Notes: generated by a model from the sequence alone, not told the origin. Shown: positions 15,630 through 24,694, numbered from the stretch's first letter. The stretch is 30,697 nucleotides of DNA from CAYYEF01 sp964470825 (GCA_964470825.1 CAYYEF010000004.1:1-30697); one strand, 5' to 3'. A program made the numbers and translations.

Positions 15630-16376
15630 ATGAAAATTACCAAGAAAAAGAGGAGTGCAGATTGGAACTATGGTGGTTCCAAATGGAAATTAAGCCGTTC
15701 TAAAATCGATTTGTTTGTACAGTGTCCTAGATGTTTTTATATAGATAATAAATTAGGATATTCTAGACCAAAATTCCCTCCGTTTAATTTAAACAGTGCC
15801 GTTGATATTTTACTTAAAAAAGAATTTGATAAGTTTCGTAGAGATAAAAACGCACATCCTTTAATGGAAAAATATAAAATAGATGCAGTTCCTTTTTCTC
15901 ACCCAAAATTAGATGAGTGGCGTGAAAATTTTGTTGGAATGCAATATTATCATGCTGAAACTGGAATGACTATTTCTGGAGCTATCGACGATGTTTGGAT
16001 TAATCCAAAAGGAGAATTACATATTGTTGATTATAAATCTACTAGCAAGGATGAGGAAATTACTCTTGATGATGAATGGAAAGAATCTTATAAACGTCAG
16101 ATGGAAGTTTATCAATGGCTTTTTAGAAAGGCTGGTTTTGAAGTTTCTGAAAAAGGATTCTTTGTTTATGCAAATGGGAATACTGGAGCAGAAGCTTTTG
16201 ATGGAAAATTAGAATTTGATGTCACTATTTTAGAACATATAGGAAACCCTGAGTGGGTAGAACAGACAATATTCGCCATTAAGGAAGTTTTAGAAAAAGA
16301 AGAATTACCAGATTCTGGTCAGGGTTGTGAATACTGTCAGTATCACTATTCTAGAATTGAGGTTAATGATAATTAA
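15630..16376 (+). CDS. PD-(D/E)XK nuclease, RecB/Cas4-like, with likely Fe-S cluster
   Basis: This 248-residue protein looks like a stand-alone RecB/Cas4-type nuclease domain. It starts with the typical SRSKIDLFVQCPRCFYID (22-39), has an acidic residue in ISGAIDDVW and the catalytic HIVDYKST strand, then the RecB motif-like YKRQMEVYQWLF helix. Four cysteines in two pairs (Cys32/Cys35 near the N-terminus, Cys233/Cys236 in CEYC near the C-terminus) are placed like the Fe-S cluster ligands of Cas4 and AddB that tie the ends together, although here as CxxC pairs. No CRISPR array, cas gene or helicase partner is nearby, so a CRISPR role is not supported; DNA repair or processing is likelier. TAAAAT (15618-15623) ends 6 nt before the ATG. 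Confidence 0.82.
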   Translation: MKITKKKRSADWNYGGSKWKLSRSKIDLFVQCPRCFYIDNKLGYSRPKFPPFNLNSAVDILLKKEFDKFRRDKNAHPLMEKYKIDAVPFSHPKLDEWRENFVGMQYYHAETGMTISGAIDDVWINPKGELHIVDYKSTSKDEEITLDDEWKESYKRQMEVYQWLFRKAGFEVSEKGFFVYANGNTGAEAFDGKLEFDVTILEHIGNPEWVEQTIFAIKEVLEKEELPDSGQGCEYCQYHYSRIEVNDN

Positions 16377-16394
16377 TTATAAAATAATACTATT

Positions 16395-16724
16395 ATGGAT
16401 TTTAATAAAAATAATCTAAGTAAGGATAAGCCAGTTAATGACAGAATGAAAATTCAGAAAATGGCTTCTCAGAGAGCTTTAAAACAAAGACAAGAAGCTG
16501 ATTTAAAAAGAGCGGAAAATTCACTTCAAATTTCTGAAAATGAATTACAGAGAATGATGAGGGAAGAAAGAAGAACACAGGCCGATTTAACCAGGGTAAA
16601 ACAACAGCTAGATATGTATGAGAATAGACTAATGGTAAACAAAGGAAGTATCAAAACTCTTGAAGGTGAAATTGTTCAATTAAAAAACAAAATTAAGAAT
16701 TTAAAAAATGATATCGCAAAATAA
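16395..16724 (+). CDS. Small coiled-coil protein of unknown function
   Basis: This 109-residue hydrophilic protein is rich in Lys, Arg, Glu and Gln. From about residue 20 to the end it shows regular heptad-like spacing (for example ENSLQISENELQRMM and LKNKIKNLKNDI), consistent with a continuous alpha-helical coiled coil. There is no signal peptide or membrane helix, so it is cytoplasmic. It overlaps the start of zwf by 17 nt, suggesting translational coupling, but the sequence gives no functional clue linking it to the pentose phosphate pathway. It resembles no family I can name. TAAAAT (16380-16385) lies 9 nt before the ATG. Confidence 0.75.
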   Translation: MDFNKNNLSKDKPVNDRMKIQKMASQRALKQRQEADLKRAENSLQISENELQRMMREERRTQADLTRVKQQLDMYENRLMVNKGSIKTLEGEIVQLKNKIKNLKNDIAK

Positions 16725-18141
16725 AAATCCAATAACAGTTGTTATATTTGGTGCTACTGGTGATTTAGCAAAAAATAAAATTCTTTCCGCACTTCTTGAT
16801 TTAAGTATTAAAGGAGTTTTAGATAAAGATTTTAGAGTTATTGCATACTCTAGAAAAGATTTATCTGATTCTGATTATAGAAAATTTGCTAGAACAGCAA
16901 TCCTTGAGAGAAATAAAATTATATCAGAAGATATGCTAGAAGGTTTTCTTAAGAGAGTTTTTTATCTTAGAGGAGATCTTGAGTCAATTGATGATTATAA
17001 AAATTTAAAACAAAATTTATTTAACTATGATCAGTCATTAGGTATTTGTACTAACAAAATGTATTATTTGGCCGTTCCTCCTAATATGTATGAAAAGGTG
17101 TTTGATGGTTTAGATAAAGGTGATTTGGTTATAAATTGTAAGAAAGTAAATAATGAAACATGGACAAGAGTTCTTGTTGAAAAACCTTTTGGTAGCGATC
17201 TGGAACAAGCAAGACTTTTAGATAAAAAACTCGGCTCATTATTTGATGAAAGTCAGATTTTTAGAATTGATCATTATTTAGCAAAAGAAGCCATTCAAAA
17301 TATTATAAGTTTTCGTTTTGCTAACGCTATTTTTGAACCTATCTGGAATAATGAATATATTGATCGAGTCGAGATAAAACTTTTTGAAAAAAATACTGTT
17401 GAAAATAGAATTAATTTTTATGACAAAATAGGTGCATTGAGGGATGTTGGACAAAATCATCTTCTTCAAATGCTCGCGTTAATTGCTATGGAAGATCCAG
17501 GTAGTATTTCATCTAGTAAAATAAGAGAAGCTAGAGAGAGGGTTATTGGTCAAATAGTTCCTTTTTCTAGAAAAGTTGAAAATTATGCTTATCGTGCTCA
17601 GTATAATGGATATCGTGAGATAGATCAGGCTTTTAAAAACTCTGAAACAGAAACTTATTTTAAAGTAAAATTAAATATTAAGAATAAACGTTGGGATAGA
17701 GTACCGTTTATTATTGAAAGCGGAAAAGGATTAAAAGAAAATCGTGTAGAAATAAATATTGTTTTTAAAGATAAAGAAAGTTCAGTTTGTCAGATTGATG
17801 AAATTTGCAGATATAACAATGAAATAAAAATTAATATCCAACCAAAAGAACAAATTTCTATTTGTTTTTGGACTAAAAAACCAGGACTAAATTTTGAACT
17901 TGAACAGAAAAACTTATCATTTGATTTCAGTAACGATCATTTACCTGTGACCGACGCTTACGAAAAAGTTCTGTATGATTGTATTAATGGAGATTCAACC
18001 TTATTTACCTCAACCGAGGAGGTTTTGAGAGAATGGGGAATTATTGAGAAAATTTGTTTAGAATGGAAAAATGTTCCTCTCGAAAAGTATGAAGTCGGCA
18101 TGAACCCAGATGATTTGAAAGTTTTAGAAGAAAAAATTTAA
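16708..18141 (+). CDS. zwf: Glucose-6-phosphate 1-dehydrogenase
   Basis: This 477-residue enzyme oxidises glucose 6-phosphate to 6-phosphogluconolactone with NAD(P)+. The dinucleotide loop FGATGDLAKNK (14-24), VEKPFG (157-162), the substrate and catalytic motif RIDHYLAKEAIQN (186-198), the DVGQNHLLQ segment and the FIIESGKGL region are all present. In the usual signature RIDHYLGKE the Gly is Ala here, while the catalytic His and substrate-binding Lys are kept. It is followed 10 nt later by the 6-phosphogluconate dehydrogenase gene, so the oxidative branch is an operon. No 6-phosphogluconolactonase is seen between them; it may be encoded elsewhere or the lactone may hydrolyse spontaneously. 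Confidence 0.95.
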   Translation: MISQNKNPITVVIFGATGDLAKNKILSALLDLSIKGVLDKDFRVIAYSRKDLSDSDYRKFARTAILERNKIISEDMLEGFLKRVFYLRGDLESIDDYKNLKQNLFNYDQSLGICTNKMYYLAVPPNMYEKVFDGLDKGDLVINCKKVNNETWTRVLVEKPFGSDLEQARLLDKKLGSLFDESQIFRIDHYLAKEAIQNIISFRFANAIFEPIWNNEYIDRVEIKLFEKNTVENRINFYDKIGALRDVGQNHLLQMLALIAMEDPGSISSSKIREARERVIGQIVPFSRKVENYAYRAQYNGYREIDQAFKNSETETYFKVKLNIKNKRWDRVPFIIESGKGLKENRVEINIVFKDKESSVCQIDEICRYNNEIKINIQPKEQISICFWTKKPGLNFELEQKNLSFDFSNDHLPVTDAYEKVLYDCINGDSTLFTSTEEVLREWGIIEKICLEWKNVPLEKYEVGMNPDDLKVLEEKI

Positions 18142-18151
18142 TTTAAAAAAT

Positions 18152-18834
18152 ATGAAATTAGGATATATTGGGCTTGGAAAAATGGGATATGGAATGGTGG
18201 AAAAAATGATCGAAAAGGGTCATGGTGTTGTAGCTTTTAATAGAAGTCCTGAAAAAGTTGATAGCATTGCAAAATTTGGTGCTATTCCTGCTAAAACAAT
18301 TTCTGAAATTTTTGAAAATCTTGAAGAGGGTTTCTCTGAAAAATCTGGAGGTCGAAAATTAATTTGGTTGATGGTTCCGTGGCAAACTGTCGATGAGGTT
18401 TTGGATCAGATTATTCCTTTTTTGAAAGCCGGTGATATTGTTATTGATGGTGGAAATTCTCCTTTTGAAAAAAGTATTGATAGAGCAAAAAAACTATCAG
18501 AATCACAAATTGATTTTATGGATATTGGTACAAGTGGTGGTCCTGCTGGCGCTAGAAACGGAGCATGTCTAATGATTGGTGGAAAAATTGAGATTTTTAA
18601 TGAACTGGAAGATTTATTTAAAGATATTTCTGTTGAAAATGGTTATGGATACATGGGTCCTGTCGGTTCAGGTCATTTTGTAAAAATGGTTCATAATGGA
18701 ATTGAGTATGGAATGATGCAAGCAATTGGAGAAGGATTTGAGGTTATGAAAAACGCAGATAAATTTTTTGGCCAAAATCTTGATTTGAAAAAAATTGCCT
18801 CAATATATAATCATGGTTCAGTTATTGAATCTAG
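18152..18834 (+). CDS. gnd: 6-phosphogluconate dehydrogenase (decarboxylating), 3' part lost in gap
   Basis: The first 227 residues are present; the rest falls in the N run at 18835. The enzyme decarboxylates 6-phosphogluconate to ribulose 5-phosphate. Motifs: Rossmann GYIGLGKMGYGM (4-15), LMVPW, IVIDGGNSPFEKS, the signature IGTSGGPAGARNG, and the catalytic GHFVKMVHNGIEYG with its Lys, His and Asn. The FNRSPEKV stretch after the Rossmann loop and the overall spacing resemble the short (about 300-residue) Gnd type found in Gram-positive bacteria and many Patescibacteria. It is co-directional with zwf and only 10 nt away. The apparent reading-through of the gap is meaningless, since the true gap length is unknown. 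Confidence 0.92.
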
Positions 18835-18934
18835 NNNNNNNNNNNNNNNNNNNNNNNNNNNNNNNNNNNNNNNNNNNNNNNNNNNNNNNNNNNNNNNNNN
18901 NNNNNNNNNNNNNNNNNNNNNNNNNNNNNNNNNN
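18835..18934. other. Assembly gap (100 N)
   Basis: Exactly 100 N, a conventional placeholder for a gap of unknown size. It removes the 3' end of gnd and the 5' end of the cyclase-family gene; extra genes could be missing. Confidence 0.98.
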
Positions 18935-19529
18935 AACAATTATTTATCCAAATAATCCAAGTGTTTCTATTGAAAAAGTTTCTGATCTTCCAGAATCTTC
19001 TTCTAGATTGAGTAAAATTTCATTTGGTTCACATACTGGCACTCATATTGATGCACCATCTCATACAATTCAAAATGGTCTATCAATAGATAATTATTCT
19101 CTAGATAATTTTATTGGAGAGTGTCATGTTTTTGATTTTAGTTATTTAGAAGCCGGTTCTTTAATTAAAATTTCTGATTTTGAAAAATTTGAGATAAAAG
19201 CGGGAGATAGAATTTTAGTGAAAACCTCCAATTCTCTAAGAGGTTATGATGATTTTTATGAAGATTTCGTAGCCCTAGACGGTGATTGTGCTGATTGGTT
19301 AGCCGAAAAGAATATTGCATTATTTGGTATTGATTATCTTTCTATAAAAAAGCGCGGTTCATCTGATAACAGAGCCCACAACTCTCTTCTTTCAAAAAAT
19401 ATTCCAATTATTGAAGGTTTAAATTTGAGAGAAGTATCATCTGGAACTTTTCAAATTTTTTGCCCACCTTTAAATATTACTGGTATTGATGGATCTCCTG
19501 CCAGAGCAGTTTTAATAGTCAATGAATAA
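18935..19529 (+). CDS. Cyclase-family metal hydrolase (KynB-like), 5' end lost in gap
   Basis: About 198 C-terminal residues are visible (frame from 18936). The family motif HxGTHxDxPxH is present as HTGTHIDAPSH, providing the metal ligands of the kynurenine-formamidase/cyclase fold. Downstream GDRILVKTSN and the IALFGIDYLSI-type segment followed by a RAHNSLLSKNI helix also fit. Family members hydrolyse amides, lactones or esters, so the substrate is not assignable; no tryptophan-degradation genes are nearby. One idea from context (next to zwf and gnd) is a lactone-hydrolysing role, but there is no direct evidence. It is followed 9 nt later by the phosphosugar isomerase gene. Confidence 0.8.
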
Positions 19530-19538
19530 TAAAATATT

Positions 19539-20149
19539 ATGGAAAACTCAATTATAAATTTTTCTAAACAATTTTCTTATGAGCCAAATATTGAAAATTT
19601 GGGAGATTTAAAAACTCAAAAAACGAAATATATTTTAGGTGGCATGGGTGGTTCTCATTTGGCTGGAGGAATTTTTAAAATTTTAAATCCAGATATTGAT
19701 TTAATTATTCATAGGGAATATGGATTACCTAAAATATCTGAATCAAAAGAAAATCTTTATATTGCGAGTTCTTATTCTGGTAATACAGAAGAAGTATTGG
19801 ATTTTGCAGAAGAAGCTTATTCAAAAGGATTAGATTTAATAATTATTACAACTGGTGGAAAATTACTTGATTTTGCAAAGGAAAATAATATTCCTTTTAT
19901 TATTTTACCTAATGATGGAATTCAACCAAGAACAGCTCTAGGATACTCTTTACTTGCTTTGTATAAAATAATTTTACCCGAACATGTTCAGAATGTTCAA
20001 AATTTTGGAGAAAAACTTGATTCGCAAAAAAATATTAATCAAGCTAAAGAATTAGCTTTATTATTGAATAATAAAATCCCGGTTATTTATACTTCTAGTA
20101 ATAATAGGGCTATTGCTTATAATTGGAAGATAAAAATGAATGAAACTGG
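19539..20149 (+). CDS. SIS-domain phosphoglucose/phosphomannose isomerase, 3' part lost in gap
   Basis: The first 203 residues before the gap have a SIS (sugar isomerase) fold. The GGMGGSHLAGG loop (about 33-43), YIASSYSGNTEEVLDFA (about 74-90), the TTGGKLLDFA segment and PNDGIQPRTALGYSL match the bifunctional phosphoglucose/phosphomannose isomerase family (PGI/PMI type, about 320-350 residues), in which SGNT contacts the sugar phosphate. It would interconvert glucose 6-phosphate and fructose 6-phosphate, feeding zwf or phosphoketolase. After the gap the sequence no longer looks like this family, so the gene ends inside the unsequenced region and the continuous frame across the N run is a coincidence. 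Confidence 0.82.
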
Positions 20150-20249
20150 NNNNNNNNNNNNNNNNNNNNNNNNNNNNNNNNNNNNNNNNNNNNNNNNNNN
20201 NNNNNNNNNNNNNNNNNNNNNNNNNNNNNNNNNNNNNNNNNNNNNNNNN
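20150..20249. other. Assembly gap (100 N)
   Basis: Exactly 100 N. It separates the isomerase N-terminal half from the C-terminus of an unrelated protein, so real sequence of unknown length is missing. Confidence 0.98.
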
Positions 20250-20726
20250 CCAGACTCTTGGAAAGTTTATGAAGATATGTCAGATATTAATTCTCCTAAA
20301 ATTAATATTTATAAACCTAAATATAAAAATAGCTTACCGTTCGATAATTTTTCTGCAGAGACAAACGTATCAATTTTTCCCAAAGGTATAGCTACCGATG
20401 CAGTAATGGGTCGGACTCAAGATGTTAAATTTGAATTACAAGAAAAGACATCAAGATCATTTGATTATTTATTAAGTAATAATATTGCCTGGGCATCATA
20501 CATTACCTTTTTAGAAGTTCCAAAAACATGGAAACCCTGGGGATTTATTTGGATAAATACAGAAATAAATAATTTAAAATATTCATGTAAGAGTGGTAAT
20601 AAAATTGTAAATCTTGATTCTTGTAATACATTCGAAGGTGATATACTAGAAAGGCAAGGTAGTATTGATAAAGATGTTAGAAATACTCAGTTAAAAATTT
20701 TAAGCACATTTAAATTTATTGATTAA
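20250..20726 (+). CDS. C-terminal fragment of an unrecognised protein
   Basis: Visible are 158 residues in the frame starting at 20250, ending in TAA whose last base is the first base of the next ATG (20726). I do not recognise the family. The fragment has aromatic-rich beta-like strands (for example TWKPWGFIWINTEI), three Cys and no membrane segment. It does not resemble the PGI/PMI C-terminus expected if it continued the gene before the gap. The one-base overlap suggests translational coupling with the cation ATPase. The N-terminal portion is in the gap, so size and targeting are unknown. Confidence 0.55.
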   Translation, partial: PDSWKVYEDMSDINSPKINIYKPKYKNSLPFDNFSAETNVSIFPKGIATDAVMGRTQDVKFELQEKTSRSFDYLLSNNIAWASYITFLEVPKTWKPWGFIWINTEINNLKYSCKSGNKIVNLDSCNTFEGDILERQGSIDKDVRNTQLKILSTFKFID

Positions 20727-23452
20727 TGAAAAGTCCCGGTACTTTTAAAAATATCAAAAAGGAATGGTATAGATATTCTTCAAAAGAGGTTTTCGGTTTT
20801 TTTGATGTTACTGATAAAGGTTTAACGAAATCTCAAGTTAATCTAAATTTAAATAAGTACGGTAAAAACACATTAGTTGATTCTAATACCAGAGGGTGGT
20901 TTGAAATTTTTTTATCACAAATAAAAAGCCCTCTAGTTTATATTCTGATCATATCATCCACGGTTGTCTTTTTTCTTGGAGATCACTTGGACTCTATTAT
21001 TTTATTAGGAATAGTTTTTCTAAATTCAATTATAGGAACAATTCAAGAAGGGAAGGCAGAAAGTACTTTAGCGGCATTAAAAAATTATGTAAAAAGTTAT
21101 GCAACTGTTATTAGAAATAATAAAGAGATTGTTGTCGATGATTCAGAACTTGTCCCTGGTGATTTAATAATTTTAAAAGATGGTGGTGCTGTTCCTGCAG
21201 ATGCTAGATTAATATCAACAAATTCTCTAAAAGTGAATCAATCTATTTTAACAGGAGAATCAGAGCTTGTCGTTAAGACGTCTGAACCAATTTCTGCTAC
21301 AAATTTAGCTGTTGCCGATCAGCAGAATATGATTTTTAGAGGAACATATGTAGTTTCTGGATTTGCTACAGCAATAGTTGTTGATACTGGAACAAATACT
21401 GTGATTGGTAAAATTTCTGAAAAATTAAAAGAAATTAAAATAGATGTTCCGCTAAAGAAAAAAATTGATGAACTCTCAAATATGATATTTTGGATTGTTA
21501 TATTTGCCTCATCTGTAATATTTATATTTGGCATTATTTATCAAATATCGTTCCTGGATATTTTCTTACGAATTGTTGCAGTCGCCGTAGCATCAATTCC
21601 AGAAGCCTTGCCTGTAGCAGTAACATTAATTTTGAGTGCTGGTGTTTGGAGGATGAGTCAAAAAAATGTTTTAGTTAAAAAATTACAGTCAGTAGAGGCT
21701 CTTGGTCAGGCTACTGTTATTGCGGTTGATAAAACTGGAACTATTACAAAAAACCAGATGATGGTTGAAAAAATATTTATTAATAATAGGTTTATAAAAG
21801 TTACTGGAAGTGGATATGACCAAAAAGGTGAGTTTACAGAAAACAATGAAGTTATAAAAAATTTATCTAAGGATAAAGATTTAGATTGGCTTATCAAAGC
21901 TAGCGTTTTTACTGCTATTGCAGATCTGAGATATAAATCTAATAGAAACGAATGGGTTCTTGAAAGGGGTGATCCAACAGAAGCCTCACTTTTAGTTTTA
22001 GGGAAAAAGTTTGGATATACTAAAGATCAACTAGAAAATCTATATCCCAAGATTTTAGAGATACCATTTGATTTTGATACAAAACATCATACAACTATAA
22101 ATTTAATTGACGGTAAAAATATTTTATTTAGTGCTGGTAGTCCAGAAGTTATTTTACAAAAATGTAATACTGTTTGGCAGGATGGTAAAATTATTAAAAT
22201 AGATGATATTGAGATTAAAAAACTAGAGACAACAATATCAGGTATGACCAGTGATGGATACAGGGTTTTAGCTTTGGCTATCAGCAAGAAACCTCCAACA
22301 GATCTTGAAAATAATCAGTTGCCAGAGCTAACATTTTTAGGTTTTGTTGGAATTGTTGACTCAATTCGAGAAGAAGTTTATGACTCTGTTAAAAAAGTCA
22401 GAGATGCAAATATTAGAGTAGTAATGATCACAGGAGATCATGCTAAAACAGCAGAGTCAATTGCAAAGAGGGTAGGTATTTATCAAGAAGGAGATATCAT
22501 ATTAACGGGTTCAGAGATAGATACTCTAAGTGAAAAATCTATTATAGAAAAACTTGATAAGGTTACTGTTTTTGCCAGAGTTACACCAGATCATAAAATG
22601 AAAATAATTGATTTGTTTAAAAAAAGAGGTGATATTATCGCTATGACTGGAGATGGTATAAATGACGCACTCTCCTTAACAGAAGCTGATTTAGGTATTG
22701 CTATGGGTAAAGATGGTACAGAAGTTGCTAGACAGGCCTCGGACCTCATTCTTTTGGATGATAATTTTGGAAATATTGTTGAAGCTGCAGAAGAAGGTAG
22801 AAATATTTATTGGACAATTAAAAAAACAATTTTATTTTTTCTATCTACAAACCTAAGTGCTCTTATGATAATAACGTTTGCGGTTATTTCCGGCATGCCT
22901 CTACCTTTGGTTGCAGCTCAAATTATATGGCTAAATTTAATAACCGATACTTTCTTAAACCTGGCTTTAATTTTTGATCCAAAAGAAAAAAATATAATGT
23001 CAGAGGAATACAGATCAAAAAATAATAAGCTATTTGATAGTTTGATGATAACAAGGCTTATTAGTATGTCTATTATAATGGCTTTAATTACCCTAACTTT
23101 ATTTAATAATTATTTACCATTTGGCATAGAAAAAGCTACAACAATAGCAATTACTACACTAACAGTTCTGAACGTCTTCAATATGTTTAATGTTAGATCA
23201 CACATCAAATCTATTTTTAACAAGAGTTTTTTAAATAATAAATATTTAATTATAGCTACTCTAATAGCTTCATTACTTTATATTTTATCAATATATAATC
23301 CTTTAATGCAGGATATCCTAAAAACATCCCCATTAGATCTTGAAGATTGGTTTATTATAATAAGTATTAGCGTCTCAATAATTATAATAGAAGAGATAAG
23401 GAAGTATGTTTATCGTATTAGTTTGCAAATGAAAGATAAAAATTGTTGTTAG
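20726..23452 (+). CDS. P2-type cation-transporting P-type ATPase
   Basis: This 908-residue membrane pump is complete. It has an N-terminal cation-ATPase domain, TGES (176-179) in the A-domain, PEALP in helix M4 (292-296), the phosphorylation site DKTGT (335-339), the nucleotide-domain RGDPTEASLL, then ITGDHAKTA and MTGDGINDALSL, and C-terminal helices. This is the SERCA/PMCA/Na,K-ATPase-like P2 layout. In M6 the usual NLxTDxxPAxAL reads NLITDTFLNLAL: the Asp is kept but the Pro is replaced. In M4 the common PEGLP reads PEALP. Substrate (Ca2+, Na+, K+ or other) is therefore open. The start overlaps the preceding stop by one base. It converges with mscL, 16 nt away. Confidence 0.92.
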   Translation: MKSPGTFKNIKKEWYRYSSKEVFGFFDVTDKGLTKSQVNLNLNKYGKNTLVDSNTRGWFEIFLSQIKSPLVYILIISSTVVFFLGDHLDSIILLGIVFLNSIIGTIQEGKAESTLAALKNYVKSYATVIRNNKEIVVDDSELVPGDLIILKDGGAVPADARLISTNSLKVNQSILTGESELVVKTSEPISATNLAVADQQNMIFRGTYVVSGFATAIVVDTGTNTVIGKISEKLKEIKIDVPLKKKIDELSNMIFWIVIFASSVIFIFGIIYQISFLDIFLRIVAVAVASIPEALPVAVTLILSAGVWRMSQKNVLVKKLQSVEALGQATVIAVDKTGTITKNQMMVEKIFINNRFIKVTGSGYDQKGEFTENNEVIKNLSKDKDLDWLIKASVFTAIADLRYKSNRNEWVLERGDPTEASLLVLGKKFGYTKDQLENLYPKILEIPFDFDTKHHTTINLIDGKNILFSAGSPEVILQKCNTVWQDGKIIKIDDIEIKKLETTISGMTSDGYRVLALAISKKPPTDLENNQLPELTFLGFVGIVDSIREEVYDSVKKVRDANIRVVMITGDHAKTAESIAKRVGIYQEGDIILTGSEIDTLSEKSIIEKLDKVTVFARVTPDHKMKIIDLFKKRGDIIAMTGDGINDALSLTEADLGIAMGKDGTEVARQASDLILLDDNFGNIVEAAEEGRNIYWTIKKTILFFLSTNLSALMIITFAVISGMPLPLVAAQIIWLNLITDTFLNLALIFDPKEKNIMSEEYRSKNNKLFDSLMITRLISMSIIMALITLTLFNNYLPFGIEKATTIAITTLTVLNVFNMFNVRSHIKSIFNKSFLNNKYLIIATLIASLLYILSIYNPLMQDILKTSPLDLEDWFIIISISVSIIIIEEIRKYVYRISLQMKDKNCC

Positions 23453-23468
23453 AATAATTAAAGGTAAT

Positions 23469-23867
23469 TTACTTTTTTAATGCGTCTCTTATTTCTGTCA
23501 ACAATTCAGCTTCTTTTGAAAGGGTCGGTTGAATTTGTTCTTTGACTTCTTCATTTTTTCTTACTCTATTCATTTGTTTTATAACTATAAAAATTGCAAA
23601 AGAAACTATTAAGAAACTTATTACAGTATTAATAAATAAACCATAATTTAAAGTAATGGCAGGGGTTGTTTCTGTTGCTTGTCTTAGAATAAAGCTTTTA
23701 TCTGAAAAGTCTAAACCACCTGTTATGACTGAAAAGGGTGGCATTATTACATCTTTAACTAGTGAATTAACTACCCCTGTAAAAGCGGTACCAATAATAA
23801 TACCTACTGACATGTCGACCACATTACCTTTAATGGCAAATTGTTTAAATTCCTCTATTATTTTCAT
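23469..23867 (-). CDS. mscL: Large-conductance mechanosensitive channel
   Basis: This 132-residue inner-membrane channel opens under high membrane tension to release solutes during osmotic downshock. It has the conserved amphipathic N-terminus and TM1 (EEFKQFAIKGNVVDMSVGII, residues 5-24), the pore-lining GTAFTGVVNSLVKDVIMPP, a periplasmic loop, TM2 (about 80-100) and a charged C-terminal helix ending LTEIRDALKK. Length is normal. TATAAT on the minus strand (23875-23880) ends exactly 7 nt before the ATG, so the mRNA may be leaderless. It lies 27 nt downstream of the LexA-like gene on the same strand and converges with the cation ATPase. Confidence 0.97.
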   Translation of the reverse strand: MKIIEEFKQFAIKGNVVDMSVGIIIGTAFTGVVNSLVKDVIMPPFSVITGGLDFSDKSFILRQATETTPAITLNYGLFINTVISFLIVSFAIFIVIKQMNRVRKNEEVKEQIQPTLSKEAELLTEIRDALKK

Positions 23868-23894
23868 GTATAGAATTATATTACTATGTATGTT

Positions 23895-24530
23895 TTAAGC
23901 AACTTTTGGCTTTTTAATAACCTGGATAACTTTTCCATTAATCATAAAACTATCATCCTCGTGTATATATATAGGTGGAATTTCTTTTGTTGATTGAGAC
24001 ATTAATAATACCTGATTATTAACTTCATCCCAGACATATTTTTTAATATTAGCCATGTCGTCTATGATGGAAAGTATAATGTCCCCATTTTTAGGGTTAC
24101 GATACTCGCTATCTATAATTAAATAATCTCCATCCTCAATAGTTTTTCCATCAACAGAAGCTTTGTTCATTGAAAGTCCTTGGGCTCTAATAGCAAAAAT
24201 ACTTTTACATTTTTTTAATATACTTTTTGATATTTTTAAGTATCCCTCAATGTTTTCATTGGCAAAAATGGTTGCAGGTCCACAGTTAGCTGTTCCTATT
24301 ATTGGAATAGATAATAGACTGCTATTTTGTACCTTACCAAGAACAGCGGGGAGAATTGATTTTGTTTTTTTGTCTATTTTAATGAAACCCTTTTTTTGAA
24401 GTTGATCCATATGATGTTTGATCTTTTGTGGAAATTTCTCACCAATAAAATCACCAATTTCACGAAGGGTTAAACCACTAACGTTTTTCTCTCTTACTAA
24501 TTTTAATATCTCTTCTTGTATTTTGTGCAT
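23895..24530 (-). CDS. lexA: LexA-like repressor (peptidase S24)
   Basis: This 211-residue protein has an N-terminal winged-helix domain (about 1-65, GLTLREIGDFIGEKFPQKIK) and a C-terminal S24 autoprotease domain. The cleavage site is Cys83-Gly84 in TANCGPATI, where LexA usually has Ala-Gly. The nucleophile is Ser120 in QGLSM and the general base is Lys163 or Lys164 in ANIKKYV. It would repress SOS-type genes until RecA-filament-stimulated self-cleavage. The recognition-helix region differs from typical LexA, so the operator should be lineage-specific. A palindrome TTCTAGAA (24577-24584) sits in its own promoter spacer and is a candidate autoregulatory site. A HipB/cI-like S24 regulator is the alternative. 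Confidence 0.85.
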   Translation of the reverse strand: MHKIQEEILKLVREKNVSGLTLREIGDFIGEKFPQKIKHHMDQLQKKGFIKIDKKTKSILPAVLGKVQNSSLLSIPIIGTANCGPATIFANENIEGYLKISKSILKKCKSIFAIRAQGLSMNKASVDGKTIEDGDYLIIDSEYRNPKNGDIILSIIDDMANIKKYVWDEVNNQVLLMSQSTKEIPPIYIHEDDSFMINGKVIQVIKKPKVA

Positions 24531-24565
24531 GTTTTTTAAAATATTATTCTCCCAATAATAATTTA

Positions 24566-24584
24566 ATTATACACATTTCTAGAA
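24566..24584 (-). promoter_or_regulatory. lexA promoter -10 and candidate operator
   Basis: On the minus strand TATAAT (24566-24571) gives a leader of about 30 nt to the ATG at 24530. Just upstream, inside the spacer, lies the palindrome TTCTAGAA (24577-24584), well placed for a repressor to block polymerase. Confidence 0.4.
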
Positions 24585-24694
24585 TTTTTTAAATAAGTTA
24601 TCCACATATATTTAAAATTAGAAAACTTGACAAAATATTTTCTCCAAATAAAATTAAAACAGTATCGTAATTTAAAAATCATAATAATAAAAAT

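Noticed and set aside
15630..16376. Cas4 of a CRISPR system
   Set aside because: No repeats with regular spacers and no other cas gene are present anywhere in the window.
18795..19529. Apparent single frames running through the N gap at 18835-18934
   Set aside because: Codons across N are undefined and 100 N is a placeholder, so gnd and the cyclase-family gene are separate, truncated genes.
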